Below, in pieces: positions 1-5,195 of a DNA stretch of 8,546 bases; the first letter of the stretch is position 1; the number at the start of each line of letters is the position of its first letter. Source of the DNA: Bacteroidota bacterium (GTDB lineage Bacteria > Bacteroidota > Bacteroidia > 2-12-FULL-35-15); assembly GCA_021413595.1 (NCBI GenBank), contig JAIOQD010000027.1:1-8546 (forward strand), read 5' to 3'. The translations under genes and the position numbers were made by a program. Under the pieces are notes generated by a model that did no database searches, was not told the DNA's origin, and saw only the letters and a list, made by a program, of their open reading frames with translations.

Positions 1-29
1 TTTTAAAATGCTTGTGAATAAATGGTTTC

Positions 30-57
30 AGCAACTCCCCGAAGGGAGTTGCTTTTT
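30..57 (+). terminator. Intrinsic terminator for a rightward gene left of the window
   Basis: A perfect 10-bp stem (30-39 pairing with 44-53) with a CGAA loop is followed by a T run (53-57) on the + strand, the layout of a rho-independent terminator for rightward transcription. Read leftward, the same stem carries a UUCG tetraloop but is followed by TGAAACC rather than a T run, so it would be a poor leftward terminator. It implies a rightward gene ending just outside the window, tail-to-tail with the leftward operon ending at 124. Bases 1-29 contain no gene that I can support. Confidence 0.7.
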
Positions 58-115
58 ACCATCCCGGAGCAATATAATTTTGAAGAAATACGCATAACTT
101 CAAAAAGTAAAGCCC

Positions 116-133
116 AAAAGCTCTTAAGCTTTT
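116..133 (-). terminator. Weak hairpin at the end of the leftward structural operon
   Basis: A 7-bp inverted repeat (AAAAGCT at 116-122, AGCTTTT at 127-133) straddles the stop codon of the 240-residue gene. Read leftward, the arm ends in TTTT and is followed by GGGCTTTACTTTTT. The stem is AT-rich and short, so this is at best a weak terminator. No better leftward candidate is seen between it and the window edge. Confidence 0.3.
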
Positions 134-846
134 ATCACACGAACACCGATTAGTTCGGCTCTGATATTGGTTAGTGCTGCCAATGGGTTTGAAAACTTCA
201 AATCCCAGATGATATCAGTATCCGGCTCAATCCATTTTGGAGTGGAAAGGATAAATTCGCCCACCAATACATTTTGTTTACCGGTGGTATCAAAACGACT
301 TGTTGCAGAATCTTTAGGGAATACATAGCGACCACCGTTGATTTTAAATTCAAAATCTCCGTTTGCGATCTCTTTTGCGATGATACCATAATTAGCATCT
401 TTAACACTAGGGTCAATCCCGGATGTTAAACGTACTGATGTGATGATGAAGTGAAGATCTTTATCCAACTGTGCTTTTGCGATATTGGAAGCACCGTGTA
501 CTTTATCATCATCACTTTTGAACATTTCAACTGATGAAAGACCACCGGCAGCTTTTGCAACATAGATAACATCATCTACTAATTGCAAGCGTTTGTCGAA
601 TAGTGCTTCTCTGATAGGTTTAGGCAAACCATCAATACGAAGTATCGCTTGGTCGCGTGGAGATAAATTGTTACCACCGGCAGCTTGCATCGAAGCTATT
701 TTTTTAACTGCAGCAGCAGCTTTTGCAGGATGTTTTTTAGCTAATTCAGCTAATTGTCCTAACAACATTGATTGTTTTTCATCGCCTGCATAACCTAATA
801 ATTGGGCTTGGTCAACATCATTTAATAATGAATCTAACTCTTTCAT
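124..846 (-). CDS. Putative capsid or shell protein, helical N-terminus and jelly-roll-like C-terminus (240 aa)
   Basis: I do not recognise a named family. Residues 1-70 look helical and include an Ala/Lys-rich amphipathic stretch (40-56). From about residue 88 the sequence alternates short hydrophobic strands with loops: 89-97, 129-140 (HFIITSVRL), 164-176, 193-200, 211-218 and 226-238. The end, PKWIEPDTDIIWDLKFSN then an IRAELIGVRV strand, resembles the last strands of viral jelly rolls. About eight strands in roughly 150 residues would fit a single jelly roll and is too short for a double one. There is no signal peptide or membrane segment. It is the last gene of the leftward operon, behind a 98-base A-rich leader, as often seen before abundant proteins. 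The ATG at 846 is the only sensible start. The capsid role is inference from fold appearance and context. It could instead be a spike or minor shell protein. Confidence 0.5.
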   Translation of the reverse strand: MKELDSLLNDVDQAQLLGYAGDEKQSMLLGQLAELAKKHPAKAAAAVKKIASMQAAGGNNLSPRDQAILRIDGLPKPIREALFDKRLQLVDDVIYVAKAAGGLSSVEMFKSDDDKVHGASNIAKAQLDKDLHFIITSVRLTSGIDPSVKDANYGIIAKEIANGDFEFKINGGRYVFPKDSATSRFDTTGKQNVLVGEFILSTPKWIEPDTDIIWDLKFSNPLAALTNIRAELIGVRVIKA

Positions 847-933
847 TTTTTTATGCGTGTATTTTAGATTGTCGCCACAATATTTTTAATTGTTAATTTA
901 TTTTTGGTTTTTGGTTTTTTTGATTTTTAAAAG

Positions 934-955
934 CTAATCAATGATTAGATAATCA
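934..955. promoter_or_regulatory. Cluster of TGATTA/TAATCA half-sites before the putative capsid gene
   Basis: Three hexamers in alternating orientation lie in 22 bp: TAATCA at 935-940, TGATTA at 942-947 and TAATCA at 950-955. The first two form a 7-bp palindrome (CTAATCA, A, TGATTAG). They overlap the stop codon of the upstream gene and precede the A-rich leader of the 240-residue gene. They could be an operator, an RNA processing hairpin or chance in AT-rich sequence. No convincing TAnnTTTG promoter was found between here and 846. Confidence 0.25.
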
Positions 956-1538
956 TTTTTACATCTTTCATTTCTAACTCACGTTCAACAGATGTGATAC
1001 CTTTCATTTCTTCAGATTCTTCAGCACTTGATAATTTTGGTAATTCAACTTTGAACTTGTTTTGTTCAAGCACTTTTGCCATTTCGTTCATTTGCTCTTT
1101 GTAATAATCGGCATCCGTTTCAGTTGTTTCACTTTTACCAAGTCCTCCGAAGGGGTCCTTTTTCAAAACTACTTTCACTACATTGAACGTTCCTCCGGTA
1201 ATGAATCCCCATCCTAAACCATTTACAAACTGCATTGCAGGTGTTGGTTTACCATGTGTACCGAAAACTGTACCTGCACCTGCCAAAAGCAATAGTGCCG
1301 GTTTTACAAGCGATTTCACCTGAAACCCTTCATTGGTAGGGTCAGGTTCGAGGAATTTGATTTTATCAATTCCATGTCCTGCAAGGGAAGAGGCAGCCAA
1401 ACCGATAATTATTCCGAAAGGTTTTACTACTTCTCCCATTCCTTTTTTAGCAGCTGCAACTTTTGCAACTCCTTTTAGACCTTTAGAACCTTTTTTAGGT
1501 TTCTTTTTGTCCGTGTGTGGTTTGGCTGATTTTTTCAT
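945..1538 (-). CDS. Basic, glycine-rich membrane protein, likely virion-associated (197 aa)
   Basis: Family not recognised. Residues 1-40 are strongly basic (Lys, Ala and Gly in short repeats), with no classical signal peptide. Three small-residue-rich hydrophobic segments follow: about 41-57 (FGIIIGLAASSLAGHGI), 79-95 (KPALLLLAGAGTVFGTH) and 103-124. The tail, 136-197, is charged, Glu-rich and probably helical. A short motif, G-Phi-G (Phi hydrophobic), recurs at 33-36 (GMGE), 107-110 (GLGW) and 132-135 (GLGK) and also occurs in the neighbouring protease-fold protein. The gene lies between that protein and the putative capsid gene, with a 51-base leader containing ATT repeats. A basic tail plus Gly-rich membrane segments would suit an internal-membrane or DNA-contacting virion protein, but this is inference. 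The ATG at 1538 is clear. Confidence 0.6.
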   Translation of the reverse strand: MKKSAKPHTDKKKPKKGSKGLKGVAKVAAAKKGMGEVVKPFGIIIGLAASSLAGHGIDKIKFLEPDPTNEGFQVKSLVKPALLLLAGAGTVFGTHGKPTPAMQFVNGLGWGFITGGTFNVVKVVLKKDPFGGLGKSETTETDADYYKEQMNEMAKVLEQNKFKVELPKLSSAEESEEMKGITSVERELEMKDVKMII

Positions 1539-1589
1539 TTTATTTATTTTTGTTAATTATTATTATTATTACTTAAAAAAAGTTTGTTT

Positions 1590-3449
1590 TTATTTTAATT
1601 CAATACGCTTTGCATGGCTTTTATTAGCCTTATTAGCTTTTTTCTTTTTACCGGGACCCGATAAAGCTGCCTTTTTCTTTGGACCAAAACCTACCACCGC
1701 TCTTAGTTTAGGGCTAAAAGCAAAAGCGACCGCTGCTGCTACTGTTAATCCTATAGCAGCGGTTTTACCCGGGTTATTCTTAACGAAATTTGTTACCTGT
1801 GCGAAAAAACCTACTACCGGTTCATCATCGCCTCCACCTTCCGGTGTTGCGCTATCGGGGTCAGCAATTTTCTCCTCTTCCTTAACAATGGCTGTAGTAT
1901 CAACATCAGCATGTTTGTTTTTGCTAAACCATTTTCTAATAGCTTCTATAAATTTTGCAATCCCTTTTTTGTCTTCTACTACCTTGCCGGCTCCATCGGT
2001 ATCAAGAATTTCTTCTTCAGGAAGATTCTCATCCTCAACTTCTCCAATGCCTTTTAAAGATTTTTTTGAATCTTTATATTGCTTTGCACTTACTCCGGCC
2101 TCTCTCATTTTTGCTGCTGCTGTTAACAAGGTGGATGCTGCGGAAGTGATCACTACTGCTGTGGTAATAGGCTCGCCTAAACCTGCAAGGTTTGATTTTT
2201 TGCCTGCCCTGCCAGTTTTAATATGATGAATTAGCTTAGTACGGCTCCCCCCGATTTTTTCAAATAGTGCAGCAACTTTTTCAAATCCGGCTTTTGATTT
2301 ATTCCATAAATCCACAGGAACACCTTTTGCTGCTGCTTCTGATTGGGTTAATAGACCCGGAAGTAAACGTTCGGCCATACCAAACAAATTAACGTGCATT
2401 GCAGCTAAAAAACCTGCACGAACCGTAAGTGTAACGGGATTGTATTTTACTAAAAACTCCCCAACCTTCTTAATAGCTGCTTTTACAACCGTTGCGGCTT
2501 TTTTAATGTTTGTTTTGGCGACAACTGCTACTTTCTTAGCTACCACTTTAACTGAATTAACACCCTCTTTGATAGCGGTAAATATTTTTTTTCCGGGAGC
2601 TTTGATATTGATTTTTAATTTTCCGATTTCACCGATACCATCAATGTAAATGACATCATCATCATCTTCTGCTGAAGAATCATCAACTCCATTTATTGGG
2701 GCCGTAACAGCGTTCCATCTGTCTTCCTCTTTAGCGAGCGCATCCAGTGCGGCATCTCTTTGAGGAGTGTTCCAATGTTCGATAGCGTAATCAATCATTT
2801 CCAAATGCGTTTTCGCACCTCCAACAACTGTTAATCCATCAGGATTTTTAGCGATGTATTCGCGGGAAGCTTTTAGATGGTCAAGGAATTTATCCAACAT
2901 TGTTTTTTCAATGTCTTCTTCATTTCCTAATCCTCCTAAAAAATTTTCATCAATATCAAAATGATCTCCGTTTAGAATTGCTTCTAAGTCATTTGAATGT
3001 TCTACTGTGGCTTCACCTAATGAGCCAAGCATGGCAATAGGGATACCTGATAATGTTGCTGTTTTCATAGTATGGTCGAATTTTCCTGAATAGGGTTTTT
3101 CTTCGTTGAAGGAAGTAAGCACGCAATCAATTACATAATATTTGCTGCTGTTTTCCGGTAATGGTACAACCACATATACATGTTGCCAACCGGCTGTATA
3201 TTTGGTTACACGAAATTTAAAAGAGATACCAAGGTTTGTTAATATTGAACCTGCAAATAAGCTCATACAATCACAGTCAACTCCGGTAGTGCGATCAATT
3301 GACCAGGTACGTGATGGTCTGCGTAATTCTTCTACGCCATCCCTATCAAGCTTATATTGTACATGGGTATAAATGAAGTTCCATATATTTTCGCAGGTTT
3401 CAGCTAACGGTTTTACCTTGCAGTAATGGTGCAATCTTACGTGTGTCAA
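1590..3449 (-). CDS. Transglutaminase/papain-fold structural protein, main (3') part of a frameshifted gene
   Basis: Numbering here is from TTG 3449, which follows an in-frame TGA. Residues 15-110 form a transglutaminase-like core: a TGVDCDCMSLF block with candidate nucleophile Cys59, His90 in GWQHVYVVVP, and Asp108 in YYVIDCV, the Cys-His-Asp order of this superfamily. The first internal Met is residue 62, beyond the Cys, so no ATG could yield an intact domain. The real N-terminus is almost certainly the overlapping ORF at 3400-3636, giving a protein of about 681 aa. Further on are an acidic patch (255-266), a Lys/Ala/Val amphipathic stretch (280-335), a hydrophobic NPVTLTVRAGFLAA block (337-350), a small-residue hydrophobic stretch (427-446), a single membrane segment (about 562-580) and a Lys-rich tail (592-619). 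GLGN/GIGE-type motifs sit at 173, 271, 423 and 467, between these regions. Likely a virion protein with protease or cross-linking activity. The fold is fairly sure, the role inferred. Confidence 0.7.
   Translation of the reverse strand: MTHVRLHHYCKVKPLAETCENIWNFIYTHVQYKLDRDGVEELRRPSRTWSIDRTTGVDCDCMSLFAGSILTNLGISFKFRVTKYTAGWQHVYVVVPLPENSSKYYVIDCVLTSFNEEKPYSGKFDHTMKTATLSGIPIAMLGSLGEATVEHSNDLEAILNGDHFDIDENFLGGLGNEEDIEKTMLDKFLDHLKASREYIAKNPDGLTVVGGAKTHLEMIDYAIEHWNTPQRDAALDALAKEEDRWNAVTAPINGVDDSSAEDDDDVIYIDGIGEIGKLKINIKAPGKKIFTAIKEGVNSVKVVAKKVAVVAKTNIKKAATVVKAAIKKVGEFLVKYNPVTLTVRAGFLAAMHVNLFGMAERLLPGLLTQSEAAAKGVPVDLWNKSKAGFEKVAALFEKIGGSRTKLIHHIKTGRAGKKSNLAGLGEPITTAVVITSAASTLLTAAAKMREAGVSAKQYKDSKKSLKGIGEVEDENLPEEEILDTDGAGKVVEDKKGIAKFIEAIRKWFSKNKHADVDTTAIVKEEEKIADPDSATPEGGGDDEPVVGFFAQVTNFVKNNPGKTAAIGLTVAAAVAFAFSPKLRAVVGFGPKKKAALSGPGKKKKANKANKSHAKRIELK
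3397..3414 (-). other. Apparent +1 frameshift joining two parts of the transglutaminase-like gene
   Basis: The upstream frame reads ...LLQGKTVS then TGA (3402-3400). The downstream frame reads ...KVKPLAETCENIW over the same bases. Skipping one base anywhere in this stretch joins them: omitting the T of TGA gives GKTVSETCENIW, omitting a T of GTT gives GKTVAETCENIW, and omitting one A of the AAAA run (3411-3414) gives GKPLAETCENIW. All keep a continuous helix leading into the transglutaminase core. The sequence alone cannot tell a sequencing indel, a disabling mutation and programmed +1 slippage at the UGA apart. Confidence 0.65.
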
Positions 3450-3636
3450 TCAAGGTTTCATTAACAATCTTGTCCATTGCTTTGATGGTATCGTTTACGG
3501 TTCCATCATGGGTAAGCATTGTTTCAGTTCCTAAAGCTTTTGGAAAATATTTGTCATACTGATAACCAGGTTTAATTGCTCTCCGGTGATCAGCTACCAA
3601 GCCTAATAATGCTATTTCTAAACGTTCATTTTTCAT
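3400..3636 (-). CDS. N-terminal part of the transglutaminase-like protein (78 aa before frameshift)
   Basis: Read alone it is a 78-residue helical ORF with no recognisable domain: hydrophobic residues 5-14 (RLEIALLGLV), an aromatic/Lys-rich middle (24-33), then an amphipathic helix (46-72) ending in LLQGKTVS. It overlaps the large downstream ORF by 50 bases in the +1 frame, and that ORF has no ATG before its catalytic cysteine. I infer that this is the natural N-terminus of the transglutaminase-like protein, supplying its start codon (ATG 3636). The start codon overlaps the stop of the preceding gene by four bases (ATGA), suggesting coupled translation. If it is truly separate, it would be a small protein of unknown function and the downstream gene would use TTG. 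I consider that less likely. Confidence 0.6.
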   Translation of the reverse strand: MKNERLEIALLGLVADHRRAIKPGYQYDKYFPKALGTETMLTHDGTVNDTIKAMDKIVNETLIDTRKIAPLLQGKTVS

Positions 3637-4154
3637 ATTTCCATAACTTTATCAATTGGAATGGTGATGCCCATACTGTCTATGGTAGCATTAACAAGAA
3701 CTTTCTGGGTAGCTTTAATTCCTTTAAGGCGGCTAATTATATAAGCAACAAAATTTGGAAGAAATGGAATGACATTTAAAAAACGTATTTCTATATCAAG
3801 GTTCAGCTTGATATTTGAATTTGACCTGATTTTGGTTTCAACATTACCGGGTTCACTTGTATTTGCAACCCTGGTATATTTTCCAAGACTGTCAGGAATG
3901 GAAATAGTGATGTAGGGCTTTGTAATTACTAACTCTTTAGCCGTAGGATTGTTTAATTGAATATCAATTGAATAGATAACACCTTTTGGAATGAATCCGG
4001 AAAAGTATTCTATTTTTTTAATCTTAATATCTTCAAGATCATAAGTAAGTTTATCAACTGCATTTGCAGCTTGTGCCACATTTACAGCACCTTTGATTAT
4101 TAAACCAACGAAGACAGAAATTATACCGAAACCCAAAATTTTATTAACGGCCAT
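3633..4154 (-). CDS. Membrane-anchored LEA14/WHy-like beta protein (173 aa)
   Basis: Residues 5-28 form an N-terminal hydrophobic anchor (ILGFGIISVFVGLIIKGAV), probably a membrane segment. The rest is beta-rich: a strand region at 58-70 (VIYSIDIQLNNPT), a strand near 76-88 (ITKPYITISI), a loop with Ser/Asn-rich sequence, then strands near 113-125 (IKLNLDIEIRF) and 150-165. The alternation around a central NNPT, with 'common strand, Asn-Pro, strand' spacing, recalls the LEA type 2/WHy immunoglobulin-like fold, but I cannot confirm it. The ATG at 4154 lies inside the end of the upstream gene (11-base overlap), and the stop overlaps the next start as ATGA, so it is translationally coupled on both sides. 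In a virion context it might be a membrane-linked spike base or penetration component. That role is inference. Confidence 0.6.
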   Translation of the reverse strand: MAVNKILGFGIISVFVGLIIKGAVNVAQAANAVDKLTYDLEDIKIKKIEYFSGFIPKGVIYSIDIQLNNPTAKELVITKPYITISIPDSLGKYTRVANTSEPGNVETKIRSNSNIKLNLDIEIRFLNVIPFLPNFVAYIISRLKGIKATQKVLVNATIDSMGITIPIDKVMEI

Positions 4155-4404
4155 CTTTTCTGTTTTTTAATTTGTGAATGATCATGTCGCCCACAACTTT
4201 TACAAAAAGGGCAATAAAACCTCCAATTGCTGAACGAAATAGAAACTGAATAGTATCGTGCGTAAAAAATGATTGGAGGTTTAAAAGAATGGTTGGGTAA
4301 GAAACTTCAACAACTGATATAGCACCTAAAGCAAATGCGATAATGCTGCTAATGATATTTAATAACATACTCTCGCTATTATTTGTATGATGGTATGAAA
4401 ACAT
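4144..4404 (-). CDS. Small two-segment membrane protein, holin-like (86 aa)
   Basis: First gene of the leftward structural operon. From ATG 4404 the protein has a short polar N-terminus, a hydrophobic segment (about residues 14-31, LLNIISSIIAFALGAISVV), a polar loop, a second segment (about 51-68, FRSAIGGFIALFVKVVGDM) and a basic tail ending KLKNRKDGR. Size, two segments and a charged C-terminus resemble phage holins, but holins are too diverse to claim a family. The open frame extends to a TTG at 4431, but that codon lies within the predicted -7 promoter element, so I reject it. ATG 4404 would leave a leader of about 20 bases, and ATG 4368 (74 aa, starting MLLNII) is also possible. It could equally be a small virion membrane protein. 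Confidence 0.55.
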   Translation of the reverse strand: MFSYHHTNNSESMLLNIISSIIAFALGAISVVEVSYPTILLNLQSFFTHDTIQFLFRSAIGGFIALFVKVVGDMIIHKLKNRKDGR

Positions 4405-4428
4405 TCTCAATGATTTTGTTTCGTGCCG

Positions 4429-4456
4429 CAAATATTAGAAGGATAAAAAGACTCAA
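4429..4456 (-). promoter_or_regulatory. Leftward Bacteroidota-type promoter for the structural operon
   Basis: Read leftward, TTG (4456-4454) is followed after 17 bases by AATATTTG (4436-4429), close to the Bacteroidota consensus TTG-N17 to 23-TAnnTTTG (a TA lies one base further out). Transcription would begin near 4423, just ahead of ATG 4404. The -33 TTG is formed by the end of the nearest 10-bp tandem repeat, so a protein binding the array would touch RNA polymerase or its -33 contact. Confidence 0.55.
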
Positions 4457-4493
4457 TCCCGTACAATCCCGTAGAATCCCGTACAATCCCGTA
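4454..4493. repeat. Four tandem 10-bp repeats, CAATCCCGTA
   Basis: Units at 4454-4463, 4464-4473, 4474-4483 and 4484-4493 are identical except that the third begins with G. On the leftward strand each reads TACGGGATTG. A 10-bp period puts every copy on nearly the same face of the helix. The array lies immediately upstream of the leftward promoter and supplies its -33 TTG, so it is a candidate cooperative regulator-binding site. It does not resemble CRISPR, which has far longer units and unique spacers. Slippage without function is the alternative. Confidence 0.85.
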
Positions 4494-4498
4494 GAAAT

Positions 4499-4526
4499 AA
4501 AAAAAGCCCTGTTTTTACAGGGCTTT
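4499..4526 (-). terminator. Leftward intrinsic terminator ending the right-hand operon
   Basis: A 10-bp stem (4503-4512 pairing with 4517-4526; AAAGCCCTGT and ACAGGGCTTT) has a 4-base loop and, in the leftward direction, ends in a run of seven T (4505-4499). In the rightward direction it is followed by GGGAGGGG, which is no T run. It therefore stops leftward transcripts arriving from the genes right of it, before they reach the structural operon promoter. This implies that the right-hand transcript runs antisense through the gene at 4582-5112. Confidence 0.8.
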
Positions 4527-4535
4527 GGGAGGGGA

Positions 4536-4562
4536 TTGTTTAATGGAATTTTGCTATATTTG
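4536..4562 (+). promoter_or_regulatory. Rightward Bacteroidota-type promoter for the divergent membrane gene
   Basis: TTG at 4536-4538 and a perfect TAnnTTTG match (TATATTTG, 4555-4562) are 16 bases apart, one below the usual range. Transcription would start near 4569, leaving a leader of about 13 bases before ATG 4582. It is the only exact TAnnTTTG at a suitable place that I found in the window, and it is the main reason to accept the rightward gene as real. Confidence 0.65.
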
Positions 4563-4581
4563 AATAAATCTTTCGAAACTA

Positions 4582-5112
4582 ATGAATGCAGATAAAACGC
4601 TAAATGCGGCAAGCGAAATTTTAAATAAGATATACGGACACTGGTTTCGTGATTTAATTTTTTTTATAGCGATCACCAGTGAGGTTTTTGCATCGCAATA
4701 CATTTTAATTTCTAATTCAGCTGTTAGTTTTACCTTCCAAAATATCATTGTATTGCTTGGTTTAAGCATCTATTGGTATGGAATATGTCTTATTGCTGGA
4801 ATTTATTTTAATCTAAGCCTTATTATATATAGCATGGCAAATAATTTTAAGATTGATACAACTTTAATTCATCCTTTCGCTTTAGTCTTTAGTGGCTTAT
4901 CTTTGTTTTTTTCTTCTTTTTTGGTTTTGTTAATTTCTTTTGGCGGTTTTTATTTTCATCTTGGCCTTTGGGCGTTTTTACTTTCACATCTTGTACTTCC
5001 TCTCCTCGTGAAGTTTGCAATAAAGCGGCTTTGGATAAGCAATCAAACAAATCATCCAACAAACTCTCAAACACCTTCAACAAAAGATAAAAAAGAAGAC
5101 CCACAACACTAA
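4582..5112 (+). CDS. Multi-pass membrane protein, sole rightward gene (176 aa)
   Basis: Family not recognised. A short amphipathic N-terminus (1-22) is followed by four or five hydrophobic segments: about 24-43, 52-70, 72-88, 101-122 and 124-147. The tail (151-176) is polar and charged, rich in Asn, Thr, Pro and Lys. It has its own consensus promoter 20 bases upstream and is the only gene facing right. It lies wholly beneath the predicted leftward transcript of the right-hand operon, and its last 224 bases overlap the 98-residue gene on the other strand. A lone, divergent, membrane-only gene beside the late promoter suggests an accessory role such as superinfection exclusion, immunity or lysis control. 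That is inference from position, and an ordinary membrane protein of the element is equally compatible. Confidence 0.6.
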   Translation: MNADKTLNAASEILNKIYGHWFRDLIFFIAITSEVFASQYILISNSAVSFTFQNIIVLLGLSIYWYGICLIAGIYFNLSLIIYSMANNFKIDTTLIHPFALVFSGLSLFFSSFLVLLISFGGFYFHLGLWAFLLSHLVLPLLVKFAIKRLWISNQTNHPTNSQTPSTKDKKEDPQH

Positions 5113-5185
5113 GACTAACTGCAACTATACATATAATGGCAAAAATTTCCACAACTGCTTTAATAGCAAGGTTTTCTATTATCAT
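4889..5185 (-). CDS. Small membrane protein with a Lys-rich tail (98 aa), overlaps the rightward gene
   Basis: Residues 10-37 form one long hydrophobic segment (VVEIFAIICIVAVSLSVVGL and on), then an acidic amphipathic helix (38-56), then a hydrophilic tail ending in consecutive lysines (about 83-95). It starts at ATG 5185, 10 bases after the stop of the J-domain gene, as the last gene of the leftward right-hand operon. The tail is antisense to Phe-rich membrane segments of the rightward gene, where TTT codons automatically read as Lys on the other strand. The C-terminal 40 residues may therefore be partly fortuitous. The membrane segment lies opposite only the other gene's hydrophilic tail and is less easily dismissed. 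Either a genuine tail-to-tail overlap, or a shorter real protein. Confidence 0.5.
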   Translation of the reverse strand: MIIENLAIKAVVEIFAIICIVAVSLSVVGLLFYLLLKVFESLLDDLFDCLSKAALLQTSRGEEVQDVKVKTPKGQDENKNRQKKLTKPKKKKKTKISH

Positions 5186-5195
5186 AACTTTAAAA

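Noticed and set aside
1556..1571. ATT microsatellite-like run
   Set aside because: A short simple-sequence tract in an AT-rich leader, with nothing to suggest more than background.
1333..2226. A 297-codon rightward open frame opposite the protease-fold and 197-residue genes
   Set aside because: It is composed of Ala/Pro/Phe/Ser runs expected from reading Ala/Lys/Gly-rich codons backwards, crosses an intergenic gap, and has no promoter or coherent domain. It is a mirror of the real genes.
4454..4493. CRISPR-like repeat array
   Set aside because: Units are only 10 bp, directly abutting, without spacers, and no cas-like gene is nearby.
4383..4595. A 70-codon rightward ORF across the same region
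   Set aside because: It covers the terminator, repeats and promoters and would overlap the start of the well-supported rightward gene.
4379..4612. A 77-codon leftward ORF across the central control region
   Set aside because: It spans the tandem repeats, terminator stem and both promoters, and its start lies inside the rightward membrane gene. Its residues are explained by those elements.
5041..5100. Repeated CAAAC/CAAAT triplet-like pattern in the end of the rightward membrane gene
   Set aside because: It is explained by Asn/Thr/Gln/Pro codons in the polar tail. The unit length is irregular.
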